DNA of 64,000 nt from Burkholderia aenigmatica (GCF_902499175.1 NZ_CABVQC010000032.1:27975-91974); one strand, 5' to 3'; shown: positions 8,117 through 16,148, counted from the first letter of the stretch. Made by a program: numbers and translations. Notes: generated from the letters alone by a model not told the origin.

Positions 8117-8344
8117 ATGAGAAAGACAATATCGATGTACTGGCCGCTGGCAATCGTCGTCCCGCTGGCTGCGGCTGCCTATCTGCATGCGATGGCCGAT
8201 GCGCCGTCGCGTGGTCCGCTCGCGGTTCACCAGGCATCCGCCGAACTGGCGCGTGCAGTGTCGTTCGGGCTGGTCGGCGACGCGGCGAAGCCGCTGCCGG
8301 CGGCATCCGGCGACGTCGTGCTCGCTGCGCCGAAGGCGCTGTAA
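8117..8344 (+). CDS. Small membrane or exported protein, unknown
   Basis: 75 residues with a strong ribosome binding site (AAGGAGG seven bases before the ATG), which makes this short frame credible. An N-terminal hydrophobic segment YWPLAIVVPLAAAAYL (~8-23) follows MRKTIS, so it is an anchor or signal peptide. The remaining ~50 residues are Ala-rich and polar with no motif. It lies between lutB and the phosphatase gene. A hairpin (8351-8375) follows it. I do not recognise a family. Confidence 0.6.
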   Translation: MRKTISMYWPLAIVVPLAAAAYLHAMADAPSRGPLAVHQASAELARAVSFGLVGDAAKPLPAASGDVVLAAPKAL

Positions 8345-8392
8345 TGCAGGGCGCCGTCGCTTTGTGCGGCGGCGCGATTTCGGCCGCCTTTG

Positions 8393-8398
8393 TATAAT
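8393..8398 (+). promoter_or_regulatory. -10 element upstream of the phosphatase gene
   Basis: Perfect TATAAT 47 bases before ATG 8446. No matching -35 box at 16-18 bp, so it is either activator-dependent or fortuitous. Confidence 0.4.
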
Positions 8399-8445
8399 GG
8401 CGTGCTCTTTTCCCACGCGGTCCGCCGCGGCTTTCCGATAGTGCG

Positions 8446-8928
8446 ATGACCCGCGTTTCGATCTGTTTCGTCTGTCTTGGCAACATCTGCCGTTCGCCCA
8501 CCGCGGAAGGCGTGATGCGGCACCAGGTCGAAGCGGCTGCGCTGGCGGACCGGATCGCGATCGATTCCGCTGGCACCGGCGACTGGCATGTCGGCGAGCC
8601 TCCCGATACGCGTGCGCAGGCGGCCGCTCGCGGCCGCGGCTACGACCTGTCGGCGCTGCGCGCACGCCAGGTGAGCGCGGCGGATTTCGAGCGCTTCGAC
8701 CTGCTGCTCGCGATGGACGAGGCGAATCTCGCGGAATTGCAGCGGCGCTGCCCGTCGCAACATCGCGACAAGGTGCGCCTGCTGATGGAATTCGCGCCGG
8801 GCGCGACCGAAACCGAAGTGGCCGATCCCTATTTCGGCGGCGCGCAGGGCTTCGAACAGGTGCTCGATCAGGTCGAACGCGCGTGCGCGGGCCTGCTGGA
8901 GACGCTCCGGGCCCGCACGGAGCGCTGA
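8446..8928 (+). CDS. Low-molecular-weight protein-tyrosine phosphatase
   Basis: 160 residues. The catalytic P-loop is at the extreme N-terminus: C10-LGNIC-R16 followed by Ser, the CX5R signature. The general acid is D127 in ADPYF. SAGTGDWHVGEPPD matches the variable loop of the LMW-PTP family. Members dephosphorylate phosphotyrosine in the cytosol, often on bacterial tyrosine kinases that control exopolysaccharide. Here, however, no kinase or capsule gene is adjacent and iscR follows after 114 bp. It therefore resembles the stand-alone class, and the substrate cannot be told. Length and motifs are fully conserved, so it should be active. Confidence 0.93.
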   Translation: MTRVSICFVCLGNICRSPTAEGVMRHQVEAAALADRIAIDSAGTGDWHVGEPPDTRAQAAARGRGYDLSALRARQVSAADFERFDLLLAMDEANLAELQRRCPSQHRDKVRLLMEFAPGATETEVADPYFGGAQGFEQVLDQVERACAGLLETLRARTER

Positions 8929-8973
8929 TCGCACGGTATTCAGCGGTCTGCGAATACCCTATCAAAAGCATGG

Positions 8974-9025
8974 ATACTTGACTAAATTCGTCAAATATTT
9001 ATACTTGACCAAAATCGTCAAGATT
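8974..9025 (+). promoter_or_regulatory. isc operon promoter inside two tandem IscR-like boxes
   Basis: Two 25-bp boxes, 8974-8998 and 9001-9025, both start ATACTTGAC and have GTCAA in the second half, with a 2-bp gap. They resemble the type 1 IscR site (ATA-N-TGACT...AGTCA-N-TAT). The promoter elements lie within: TTGACT 8978-8983, 16-bp spacer, TATACT 9000-9005. Bound [2Fe-2S]-IscR would cover the promoter, giving autorepression when cluster supply is adequate. Confidence 0.75.
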
Positions 9026-9042
9026 GCAGTCCCCTAGACACC

Positions 9043-9582
9043 ATGAGACTCACCACCAAAGGCCGTTTCGCCGTCACGGCGATGATTGACTTGGCACTGC
9101 GCCAGGAGCAGGGCCCGGTGACGCTTGCAGGCATCAGCCAGCGCCAGCGGATTTCGCTCTCGTATCTCGAACAGCTGTTCGGCAAGCTGCGCAGGCATGA
9201 AATCGTCGAATCCGTGCGCGGCCCGGGCGGCGGCTACAACCTCGCGCGTCGCGCGCAGGACGTCACCGTTGCCGACATCATCATCGCGGTCGATGAACCG
9301 CTCGATGCCACGCAGTGCGGCGGCAAAGGCACGTGCGACGGCTCGAAGCAGCCCGACGGCCATTGCATGACGCACGAGCTGTGGTCGACGCTGAACCAGA
9401 AGATGGTCGAATACCTCGATTCGGTGTCGCTGCAGGATCTCGTCGATCAGCAGCGCGCTCGCGAGGGCGCACCCGCGGTGTTGCGCGACCGGCGCACGCC
9501 GGAGCCCGTCGCGGCGCCGGCCGAGCCGGTGCGCACGATGCCGCTCGGCCCGAATTCGGTGTTCAACATCGCGAGTTCGTGA
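9043..9582 (+). CDS. iscR: Fe-S cluster assembly regulator IscR
   Basis: 179 residues, Rrf2 family. The winged helix is at 1-70 (MRLTTKGRFAVTAMIDLAL, SLSYLEQLFGKLR, VRGPGGGYNLAR). Cluster ligands are C92, C98, C108 and probably H111. Relative to E. coli IscR (C92, C98, C104, H107), four extra residues lie between the second and third Cys. A ~40-residue Pro/Arg-rich C-terminal tail follows. With a [2Fe-2S] cluster it represses its own operon through the boxes at 8974-9025. The apo form is known in other species to activate suf and stress genes. It heads the operon, with iscS 64 bp downstream. Confidence 0.95.
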   Translation: MRLTTKGRFAVTAMIDLALRQEQGPVTLAGISQRQRISLSYLEQLFGKLRRHEIVESVRGPGGGYNLARRAQDVTVADIIIAVDEPLDATQCGGKGTCDGSKQPDGHCMTHELWSTLNQKMVEYLDSVSLQDLVDQQRAREGAPAVLRDRRTPEPVAAPAEPVRTMPLGPNSVFNIASS

Positions 9583-9646
9583 GCGCGAAGGCGCCGCCAT
9601 ACCCCATAACGCACATAGTCCCTGCACAGAATTCCCGGAGCGACAG

Positions 9647-10870
9647 ATGACCCAAGACACTCTCCACCTGCCCATCTACATGGATTACAGCGCGACGACG
9701 CCGGTCGACCCGCGCGTGGTCGACAAGATGGTGCCGTACCTGCGCGAGCAGTTCGGTAACCCGGCGTCGCGCAGCCACGCGTATGGCTGGGATGCGGAGC
9801 GTGCGGTCGAGGAAGCGCGCGAAAACGTGGCCGCGCTCGTGAACGCGGATCCGCGCGAGATCATCTGGACGTCCGGCGCAACGGAATCGGACAACCTCGC
9901 GATCAAGGGTGCCGCGAACTTCTACAAGGGCAAGGGCAAGCACATCATCACGGTGAAGACCGAGCACAAGGCCGTGCTCGATACCTGCCGCGAACTCGAG
10001 CGCGACGGTTTCGAAGTCACCTACCTCGACGTGAAGGATGACGGCCTGATCGACCTCGACGTGTTCAAGGCCGCGCTGCGCCCGGACACGATCCTTGTGT
10101 CGGTGATGCACGTGAACAACGAGATCGGCGTGATCCAGGACATCGAGACGATCGGTGAAATCTGTCGCGAGAAGGGCATCGTGTTCCACGTCGACGCCGC
10201 ACAGTCGACCGGCAAGGTCGCGATCGACCTCGCGAAGCTGAAGGTCGACCTGATGTCGTTCTCGGCACACAAGACCTACGGCCCGAAGGGCATCGGCGCG
10301 CTGTACGTGCGTCGCAAGCCGCGTGTGCGCATCGAAGCGCAGATGCACGGCGGCGGCCACGAGCGCGGCATGCGTTCGGGCACGCTGGCGACGCACCAGA
10401 TCGTCGGCATGGGCGAAGCGTTCCGCATCGCACGCGAAGAAATGGCGACGGAAAACGAGCGCGTCCGCATGCTGCGCGACAAGCTGCTGCGCGGCCTGTC
10501 GCAGATCGAAGAAACGTACGTGAACGGCGACATGGAGCGCCGTGTCCCGCACAACCTCAACATCAGTTTCAACTTCGTCGAAGGCGAGTCGCTGATCATG
10601 GCGATCAAGGACGTGGCGGTGTCGTCGGGCTCCGCATGCACGTCGGCGTCGCTGGAGCCGTCGTACGTGCTGCGTGCGCTTGGCCGCAACGACGAGCTGG
10701 CACACAGCTCGATCCGCTTCACGGTCGGCCGCTTCACGACGGAGCAGGAAGTCGATTTCGTGATCAACCTGCTGAACAGCAAGATCGCGAAGCTGCGCGA
10801 ACTGTCGCCGCTCTGGGAAATGCACCAGGAAGGCATCGATCTGTCGACGATCGAATGGGCCGCACACTGA
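9647..10870 (+). CDS. iscS: Cysteine desulfurase IscS
   Basis: 407 residues with CGGAG before the ATG. A PLP-dependent class V aminotransferase fold. The Schiff-base lysine is K209 in SFSAHKTYGPKG. The PLP-stacking His is in the KTEHKAV segment. The mobile catalytic Cys is C331 in SSGSACTSASLEPSY. It removes sulfur from L-cysteine as a persulfide and hands it to IscU for clusters and to other acceptors such as ThiI/TusA. Length matches the E. coli enzyme (404). It is second in the isc operon, 68 bp before iscU. Confidence 0.97.
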   Translation: MTQDTLHLPIYMDYSATTPVDPRVVDKMVPYLREQFGNPASRSHAYGWDAERAVEEARENVAALVNADPREIIWTSGATESDNLAIKGAANFYKGKGKHIITVKTEHKAVLDTCRELERDGFEVTYLDVKDDGLIDLDVFKAALRPDTILVSVMHVNNEIGVIQDIETIGEICREKGIVFHVDAAQSTGKVAIDLAKLKVDLMSFSAHKTYGPKGIGALYVRRKPRVRIEAQMHGGGHERGMRSGTLATHQIVGMGEAFRIAREEMATENERVRMLRDKLLRGLSQIEETYVNGDMERRVPHNLNISFNFVEGESLIMAIKDVAVSSGSACTSASLEPSYVLRALGRNDELAHSSIRFTVGRFTTEQEVDFVINLLNSKIAKLRELSPLWEMHQEGIDLSTIEWAAH

Positions 10871-10938
10871 GCGCCGGATTGAACATACCCGCGGGCGGAT
10901 TCGCGCACGCAGACGTAACGAGTCAAGGAGTCTGAGTC

Positions 10939-11346
10939 ATGTCTTACAGCAACAAGGTTCTGGATCACTACGAAAACCCGCGCAACGTCGGTTCGTTCGC
11001 GAAGGACGACGACACGGTCGGCACGGGCATGGTCGGCGCGCCGGCCTGCGGCGACGTGATGAAGCTGCAGATCCGCGTCGGCGCGGACGGCGTGATCGAA
11101 GACGCGAAGTTCAAGACCTACGGTTGCGGTTCGGCGATCGCATCGAGCTCGCTCGTCACCGAATGGGTGAAGGGCAAGACGCTCGACGAAGCCCTGTCGA
11201 TCAAGAACACGCAGATCGCTGAAGAACTCGCGCTGCCGCCGGTGAAGATTCACTGCTCGATTCTCGCGGAAGACGCGATCAAGGCTGCCGTGGCCGACTA
11301 CAAGAAGCGTCACGACACCAAGGAAGGCGATCAGGCAGCAGCCTGA
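10939..11346 (+). CDS. iscU: Fe-S cluster scaffold protein IscU
   Basis: 135 residues. All cluster-site residues are present: C37 and D39 (APACGDV), C63 (YGCGSA), H105 and C106 (IHCS). LPPVK (99-103) is the recognition motif for the HscA chaperone, whose gene lies in the same operon. The ATG follows AAGGAG. It assembles [2Fe-2S]/[4Fe-4S] clusters from IscS sulfur, and the HscA/HscB pair then transfers them. Confidence 0.97.
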   Translation: MSYSNKVLDHYENPRNVGSFAKDDDTVGTGMVGAPACGDVMKLQIRVGADGVIEDAKFKTYGCGSAIASSSLVTEWVKGKTLDEALSIKNTQIAEELALPPVKIHCSILAEDAIKAAVADYKKRHDTKEGDQAAA

Positions 11347-11410
11347 GCGGCATCGAGCAGCTTGAGAAGGACCGCGGCGGGCCCCGGTGGCGCGCCGCGG
11401 CAAGGACATC

Positions 11411-11734
11411 ATGGCAATTACACTGACCGAAAAAGCAGCACAGCACGTCCAGAAATACCTCGTCCGTCGCGGCAAGGGTGTGGGCCTGCGGCTTGGCGTT
11501 CGCACGACCGGGTGCTCGGGGCTCGCGTACAAGCTCGAGTATGTCGACGAGCTGGCTCCCGAGGATCAGGTGTTCGAGAGCCATGGCGTGAAGGTCATCG
11601 TCGATCCGAAGAGCCTGGCCTACATCGACGGCACCGAGCTTGATTTCGCACGCGAAGGCCTGAACGAAGGGTTCAAGTTCAACAACCCGAACGTGAAGGA
11701 CGAGTGCGGCTGCGGCGAATCGTTCCGCGTGTGA
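11411..11734 (+). CDS. iscA: A-type Fe-S carrier protein IscA
   Basis: 107 residues from MAITLTEKAA (ATG 11411, AAGGAC eight bases upstream). An in-frame upstream start at 11387 would overlap the ribosome binding site and is rejected. The three conserved Cys are C35 (TTGCSG) and C99/C101 (ECGCGESF). It acts as a carrier, mainly for [4Fe-4S] delivery. It is followed after 30 bp by an intrinsic terminator, before hscB. Confidence 0.96.
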   Translation: MAITLTEKAAQHVQKYLVRRGKGVGLRLGVRTTGCSGLAYKLEYVDELAPEDQVFESHGVKVIVDPKSLAYIDGTELDFAREGLNEGFKFNNPNVKDECGCGESFRV

Positions 11735-11764
11735 CCACGCGGATCTCCGCGCGATGCGGGCAAG

Positions 11765-11786
11765 AGGCGGCACGGGCCGCCTTTTT
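11765..11786 (+). terminator. Intrinsic terminator inside the isc operon (iscA/hscB)
   Basis: Stem AGGCGGC, loop ACGG, stem GCCGCCT, then TTTT. It sits between iscA and hscB, 46 bases before the hscB ATG, and should reduce read-through into the chaperone genes. Confidence 0.75.
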
Positions 11787-11831
11787 AATGTGCGGCGTTT
11801 GCCGCGCGACGAACCGGAATTGAACGCGACG

Positions 11832-12359
11832 ATGGTCTCGCTGAAAGACAGCCACTTCGACCTGTTTCACCTGCCGGCGCAATTCGCGCTCGACGAGACG
11901 GTGCTCGACGCCGCCTACCGGACGGTGCAGACGCAGGTGCATCCGGACCGCTTCGCGGCGGCCGGCGATGCGCAGAAACGCATCGCGATGCAATGGGCAA
12001 CCCGCGCGAACGAGGCGTACCGTACGCTGCGCGATCCGCTGAAGCGCGCGTCGTATCTGCTGTCGCTGCGCGGCGTCGACATCGGCGCGGAAAACAACAC
12101 CGCGATGGAGCCGGCGTTCCTGATGCAGCAGATGGAGTGGCGCGAGGGCATCGAGGATGCCGCGGCCGCCCGCAACGTCGACGCGCTCGACACGCTGCTC
12201 GCCGAGTTGCGCGAAGAGCGGCGCGTGCGTGTGGAGCGCCTCGGTACGCTGCTCGACAGCGGCGCGGATCAGGCGGCCGCCGAGGCCGTGCGCCAGCTGA
12301 TGTTCATCGAACGGGTCGCGTCGGAAGTGGGCGCGCAGATCGAGCGCCTCGAAACTTAA
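11832..12359 (+). CDS. hscB: Co-chaperone HscB (Hsc20)
   Basis: 175 residues from ATG 11832 (MVSLKDSHFDLF). An in-frame upstream start at 11754 would run through the terminator hairpin and is not credible. The J-domain carries H37-P38-D39 (VHPDRF), which stimulates HscA ATPase. The C-terminal three-helix region (VERLGTLLD...FIERVASEVGAQIERLE) binds IscU. It is 54 bp from hscA with an 8-bp hairpin in the gap. Confidence 0.95.
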   Translation: MVSLKDSHFDLFHLPAQFALDETVLDAAYRTVQTQVHPDRFAAAGDAQKRIAMQWATRANEAYRTLRDPLKRASYLLSLRGVDIGAENNTAMEPAFLMQQMEWREGIEDAAAARNVDALDTLLAELREERRVRVERLGTLLDSGADQAAAEAVRQLMFIERVASEVGAQIERLET

Positions 12360-12360
12360 C

Positions 12361-12380
12361 CGCGTGCCTTGCGGCACGCG
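12361..12380 (+). other. Intercistronic hairpin hscB/hscA
   Basis: CGCGTGCC-TTGC-GGCACGCG: perfect 8-bp stem with a tetraloop, no T-run. Possible RNA processing or stability element. Confidence 0.5.
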
Positions 12381-12413
12381 CAGCAAACGGGCCGAGCGCC
12401 CGAACGAACCAAG

Positions 12414-14282
12414 ATGGCTTTACTGCAAATTTCCGAACCGGGCATGGCGCCGGCGCCGCATCAGCGGCGACTCGCCGTCGGGATCGATCTCGGCACGACG
12501 AATTCGCTCGTCGCGGCCGTGCGCAACAGCGTGCCCGAAGTCCTGCCGGACGAAGCGGGCCGCGTGCTGCTGCCGTCGGTAGTCCGCTATCTCGAGAAGG
12601 GCGGCCGCCGCATCGGTCACGAGGCGAAAGAGCAGGCCGCGACCGATCCGCGCAATACGATCGTGTCGGTCAAGCGTTTCATGGGCCGCGGCAAGGCCGA
12701 AGTCGAAGGTGCGGCGAACGCACCGTACGAATTCGTCGATGCGCCGGGCATGGTGCAGATTCGTACCATCGACGGCGTGAAGAGCCCGGTCGAAGTGTCG
12801 GCCGAGATTCTCGCGACGCTGCGCTATCGCGCGGAAGATTCGCTTGGCGACGACCTGGTCGGTGCAGTGATCACGGTGCCCGCGTATTTCGACGAAGCAC
12901 AACGCCAGGCGACCAAGGATGCCGCGCGCCTCGCGGGCCTCAACGTGCTGCGCCTGCTGAACGAACCGACCGCCGCGGCGATTGCCTATGGGCTCGACAA
13001 CGGCGCCGAAGGCCTCTACGCGGTGTACGACCTCGGCGGCGGCACGTTCGACCTGTCGATCCTGAAGCTGACGAAGGGCGTGTTCGAAGTGCTGGCCGCA
13101 GGCGGCGATTCCGCGCTCGGCGGCGACGATTTCGACCATGCGCTGTTCGGTCACGTGCTCGCGCAGGCCGGCATCGATGCGAAGACGCTCGCGCCCGAGG
13201 ACGTGCGCCTGCTGCTCGACCGTGTGCGCGTGTTGAAGGAAGCGCTGTCGTCCGCACCGGATGCGTCGCTCGACGTCACGCTGTCGGGTGGCGCGCATCT
13301 CGTACAGACGATCTCGCACGACACGTTCGCGTCGCTCGTCGAGCCGCTCGTGCAGCGCACGCTCACGCCGACCCGCAAGGCGCTGCGCGACGCGCAGGTG
13401 ACGCCGGCCGACATCAAGGGCGTCGTGCTCGTCGGCGGCGCGACGCGCATGCCGGTGATCCGCGACGCAGTCGCGAAATATTTCGGCCAGCCGCCGCTCG
13501 TGAACCTCGATCCGGACCAGGTCGTCGCGCTCGGCGCGGCGATCCAGGCCGATCTGCTCGCGGGCAATCGCGGCACCGGCGACGATTGGCTGCTGCTCGA
13601 CGTGATTCCGCTGTCGCTCGGTGTCGAGACGATGGGCGGCCTCGTCGAGAAGATCATTCCGCGCAACTCGACGATTCCGATCGCGCGCGCGCAGGAATTC
13701 ACGACCTTCAAGGACGGCCAGACCGCGATGGCGATCCACGTCGTGCAGGGCGAGCGCGAGCTCGTCGCCGACTGCCGGTCGCTCGCGCGTTTCGAGCTGC
13801 GCGGCATTCCGCCGATGACGGCCGGCGCCGCGCGCATTCGCGTGACCTACCAGGTCGACGCGGACGGCCTGCTGTCGGTGTTCGCTCGCGAGCAGCTGTC
13901 GGGCGTCGAGGCCTCGGTCGTCGTGAAGCCGTCGTACGGTCTTGCCGACGACGACATCGCGAAGATGCTCGAGGACAGTTTCAAGACCGCCGAAATCGAC
14001 ATGCGCGCCCGCGCGCTGCGCGAGGCGCAAGTCGAGGCCGAGCGGATGCTCGAGGCGACGCAGGCTGCGCTGGCGGCCGACGGCGAACTGCTCGACGCGG
14101 ACGAACGCACGCAAGTCGACACGCTGGCCGCGGCGCTGCGCGCGGTGGCCCAAGGCGACGACACGAACGCGATCGAAGCGGCGACCAAGGTGCTGGCCGA
14201 CGGCACCGACGAATTCGCGGCGCGCCGGATGGACAAGAGCATCAAGCGCGCGCTGTCGGGCCGCCGGCTCGACGAGATCTGA
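12414..14282 (+). CDS. hscA: Fe-S assembly Hsp70 chaperone HscA
   Basis: 622 residues from ATG 12414. Hsp70 signatures are present: phosphate-1 loop VGIDLGTTNSLVA, phosphate-2 YDLGGGTFDLSIL, and VLVGGATRMP of the adenosine pocket. A substrate-binding domain begins near DVIPLSLGVETMGG. It binds the LPPVK motif of IscU and uses ATP, with HscB, to drive cluster transfer. The first ~20 residues before the ATPase core are variable. Length matches E. coli HscA (616). Confidence 0.97.
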   Translation: MALLQISEPGMAPAPHQRRLAVGIDLGTTNSLVAAVRNSVPEVLPDEAGRVLLPSVVRYLEKGGRRIGHEAKEQAATDPRNTIVSVKRFMGRGKAEVEGAANAPYEFVDAPGMVQIRTIDGVKSPVEVSAEILATLRYRAEDSLGDDLVGAVITVPAYFDEAQRQATKDAARLAGLNVLRLLNEPTAAAIAYGLDNGAEGLYAVYDLGGGTFDLSILKLTKGVFEVLAAGGDSALGGDDFDHALFGHVLAQAGIDAKTLAPEDVRLLLDRVRVLKEALSSAPDASLDVTLSGGAHLVQTISHDTFASLVEPLVQRTLTPTRKALRDAQVTPADIKGVVLVGGATRMPVIRDAVAKYFGQPPLVNLDPDQVVALGAAIQADLLAGNRGTGDDWLLLDVIPLSLGVETMGGLVEKIIPRNSTIPIARAQEFTTFKDGQTAMAIHVVQGERELVADCRSLARFELRGIPPMTAGAARIRVTYQVDADGLLSVFAREQLSGVEASVVVKPSYGLADDDIAKMLEDSFKTAEIDMRARALREAQVEAERMLEATQAALAADGELLDADERTQVDTLAAALRAVAQGDDTNAIEAATKVLADGTDEFAARRMDKSIKRALSGRRLDEI

Positions 14283-14330
14283 ACTCACGCACTGCGCATC
14301 GGCCGGCGACGGCCCGCGCGATAATGAACC

Positions 14331-14351
14331 GTGCGGCGCCTGGCGCCGCAC
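14331..14351 (+). other. Intercistronic hairpin hscA/fdx
   Basis: GTGCGGCGCC-T-GGCGCCGCAC: a near-perfect 21-bp palindrome (realistically an 8-bp stem with a 5-base loop) 19 bases before the fdx ATG. No T-run. Confidence 0.5.
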
Positions 14352-14370
14352 CCTGACTGACGGAACGGAC

Positions 14371-14712
14371 ATGCCTCAACTGGTGGTGCTGCCTCACGTC
14401 GAACTGTGCCCGGATGGCGCAGTGATCGACGCGACGCCCGGCAAGAGTATCTGCGACAACCTGCTCGAACACGGGATCGAGATCGAGCATGCATGCGAGA
14501 AGTCGTGCGCGTGCACGACGTGCCACGTGGTGATCCGCGAAGGCTTCAACGATCTGACGCCGTCCGAAGAGGACGAGGACGATCTGCTGGACAAGGCGTG
14601 GGGCCTCGAGCCGACGTCGCGCCTGTCGTGCCAGGCGATCGTGACGGAAGATTCGGACCTGGTGGTCGAGATCCCGAAGTACTCGATCAACCACGCGAAG
14701 GAAAACCACTGA
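14371..14712 (+). CDS. fdx: ISC [2Fe-2S] ferredoxin
   Basis: 113 residues. Adrenodoxin-type ferredoxin with ligands C42, C48, C51 and C87; C46 is the extra conserved Cys of the ISC subgroup. It supplies electrons to IscS/IscU during cluster assembly. The hscA-fdx-iscX order is canonical. The acidic helix PSEEDEDDLLDKAW matches the IscS-binding face. Confidence 0.96.
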   Translation: MPQLVVLPHVELCPDGAVIDATPGKSICDNLLEHGIEIEHACEKSCACTTCHVVIREGFNDLTPSEEDEDDLLDKAWGLEPTSRLSCQAIVTEDSDLVVEIPKYSINHAKENH

Positions 14713-14731
14713 CAGGAACCGGAGGCAGGCG

Positions 14732-14941
14732 ATGAAATGGACCGATTCGCGTGAAATAGCCATTGCGCTGGCGGACAAGCACCCCGACATCGACCCGCAG
14801 CGGATCAACTTTGTCGACTTGCGCCAGTGGGTGCTCGAACTCGATGGCTTCAACGACGATCCGACGCACTCCGGCGAGAAGATCCTCGAAGCGATCCAGG
14901 CGCACTGGATCGACGAATCGGACTTCGACGACGAGGACTGA
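14732..14941 (+). CDS. iscX: IscX (Fe-S assembly modulator)
   Basis: 69 residues, GGAGG before ATG 14732. A small acidic winged-helix protein (MKWTDSREIAIAL, FVDLRQWVLEL, WIDESDFDDED). It modulates IscS activity, competing with frataxin, and may bind iron. It is the last gene of the operon and is followed by a long perfect terminator stem. Confidence 0.95.
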   Translation: MKWTDSREIAIALADKHPDIDPQRINFVDLRQWVLELDGFNDDPTHSGEKILEAIQAHWIDESDFDDED

Positions 14942-14976
14942 ACACCGCGTGCGCCGTAACGGCGCAGACGGTTGGC

Positions 14977-15022
14977 AATGAAAACGGCTCGTGAGCAATC
15001 GCTCACGAGCCGTTTTCATTTT
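14977..15022. terminator. Bidirectional terminator between iscX and the glycine-zipper gene
   Basis: Perfect 20-bp stem (14977-14996 with 15001-15020) and AATC loop, with A- and T-rich ends. It serves the convergent isc operon (+) and the next gene (-). Confidence 0.92.
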
Positions 15023-15069
15023 CTGTCGCGGTTGCCCGCGTGCGTGACGCGGGCAGGGGAGTCACGCGA

Positions 15070-15801
15070 TTACGCGCCCACCAGCGTCCCGTTCTCGATC
15101 CGCACGCGCTGGCCCTGGCCGAACGGCGGCTGCTGGTTGTGGTACGTGAACGTGCGCGTCGCGCCGCTCTCCATCTGCACTTGCACCTGGTAGTCGGTTT
15201 CCGCGCGCACCTGCTTTTCGACCTGGTTGCCGGCCAGGCCGCCACCCAGTGCGCCGATGATCGTCATTGCGGTGCGGCCGTTGCCGTGGCCGAACTGGTT
15301 GCCCAGCAGGCCGCCCGCCGCGGCGCCGCCGACCGCGCCGATGCCCGAGCTCTGGCCGGGCGTGCGGATCGGCGTAACCGCGACGACCGTACCGCAGCTC
15401 TGGCAGTAGGTCTGCGCGGGTGCCGATGGCTGCTGTGCGTATTGCGGCGGCTGCGGTGCCGTGGTGTGGCGGCGGTGCGGCGCAGCCGGGCGCGGCGCGG
15501 GTTTCGGCTCGGCCTGCGCGACGGCGGCCTTCTGCTGCGCGGCAGCCTGTTCGGCCGCCTGCTGCTGGGCCTGCGCGGCGAGCGCGGCGCTGGCAGCGGC
15601 GGCGGTATCGACGGCCGGCTGCGATGCGATCAGCGCGGCCTGGGTCTGGCCGTTCTGTTCGTTGCTGCTGCTGGCCTTCGGGAACACGCCCGTGATCGCG
15701 GCCGTCGCCGCGAGGCTGGCGACGATGACGGCGCCGGCGGCGGTGGCGATGAGCGGGTGGAGGCGTTGCTTTTGCGGCGTGGTCTGATTCTGGTTGTCCA
15801 T
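15070..15801 (-). CDS. Glycine-zipper 2TM-domain membrane protein
   Basis: 243 residues from ATG 15801 (GGAG upstream). N-terminal transmembrane segment at ~16-40 (LIATAAGAVIVASLAATAAITGVF). Next comes a long Ala/Gln/Pro-rich linker with coiled-coil character (AALAAQAQQQAAEQAAAQQK). A CxxC pair follows in YCQSCGTVVAV, then two glycine-zipper helices (GAVGGAAAGGLLGNQFG and IIGALGGGLAGNQ). The C-terminal beta segment is YQVQVQMESGATRTFTY. Related Rickettsia 17-kDa-like proteins are envelope components of unclear role. Inner-membrane anchoring with a periplasmic zipper domain is inferred. It is monocistronic, convergent with isc. Confidence 0.8.
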   Translation of the reverse strand: MDNQNQTTPQKQRLHPLIATAAGAVIVASLAATAAITGVFPKASSSNEQNGQTQAALIASQPAVDTAAAASAALAAQAQQQAAEQAAAQQKAAVAQAEPKPAPRPAAPHRRHTTAPQPPQYAQQPSAPAQTYCQSCGTVVAVTPIRTPGQSSGIGAVGGAAAGGLLGNQFGHGNGRTAMTIIGALGGGLAGNQVEKQVRAETDYQVQVQMESGATRTFTYHNQQPPFGQGQRVRIENGTLVGA

Positions 15802-16148
15802 TTTTTTCTCCGATGTCGATCCGGATCGGCACATCGGTGCCGGGCCGGACCCCACGCTCGGGAGCGAGCAGACTTGGCGTTCCTGCGCCTCGTTCTGGTC
15901 CCGTGGTCATGCGTGGTGACGCAAGAGGAGTGTCATCCACCGGCTCGCGGCGCACCGTATCAAGGTGTAACGAATTGCAGCGGGGCGCAGGCGGTCGTTA
16001 CGGGGAAAACCCGAAGAAGGCCGTTACGACGAGGGGATAAAACGGGGGAGGATCGAAACCCGGCGGACGCCGGTTGGCGGGATTTACGCGTCGTTACAAA
16101 GCTGACGCGTGCGCGCCGCAGGGCGCGGCGCACACGCGGGCGCGGCGA
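15802..16148. other. Intergenic region upstream of the glycine-zipper gene
   Basis: About 350 bases downstream of lysS and upstream of the glycine-zipper gene, both on the minus strand. It contains GC-rich imperfect inverted repeats (around 16108-16131). I see no convincing promoter boxes, coding frame or RNA gene. Confidence 0.4.

Noticed and set aside
8935..8958. GGTATTC/GAATACC hairpin after the phosphatase gene as an intrinsic terminator
   Set aside because: Seven-base stem with ten-base loop and no T-run; too weak to call.
11387..11410. Upstream start for iscA
   Set aside because: It would include the ribosome binding site of the conserved MAITLTEKAA start.
11993..14356. A 787-codon plus-strand open frame across hscB and hscA, and a 650-codon minus-strand frame (12420-14372)
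   Set aside because: Arg/Ala-rich shadow frames produced by high GC; the true genes hscB, hscA carry full family motifs.
16108..16131. GC-rich inverted repeat downstream of lysS as a terminator
   Set aside because: Pairing is imperfect and no T-run follows on either strand.
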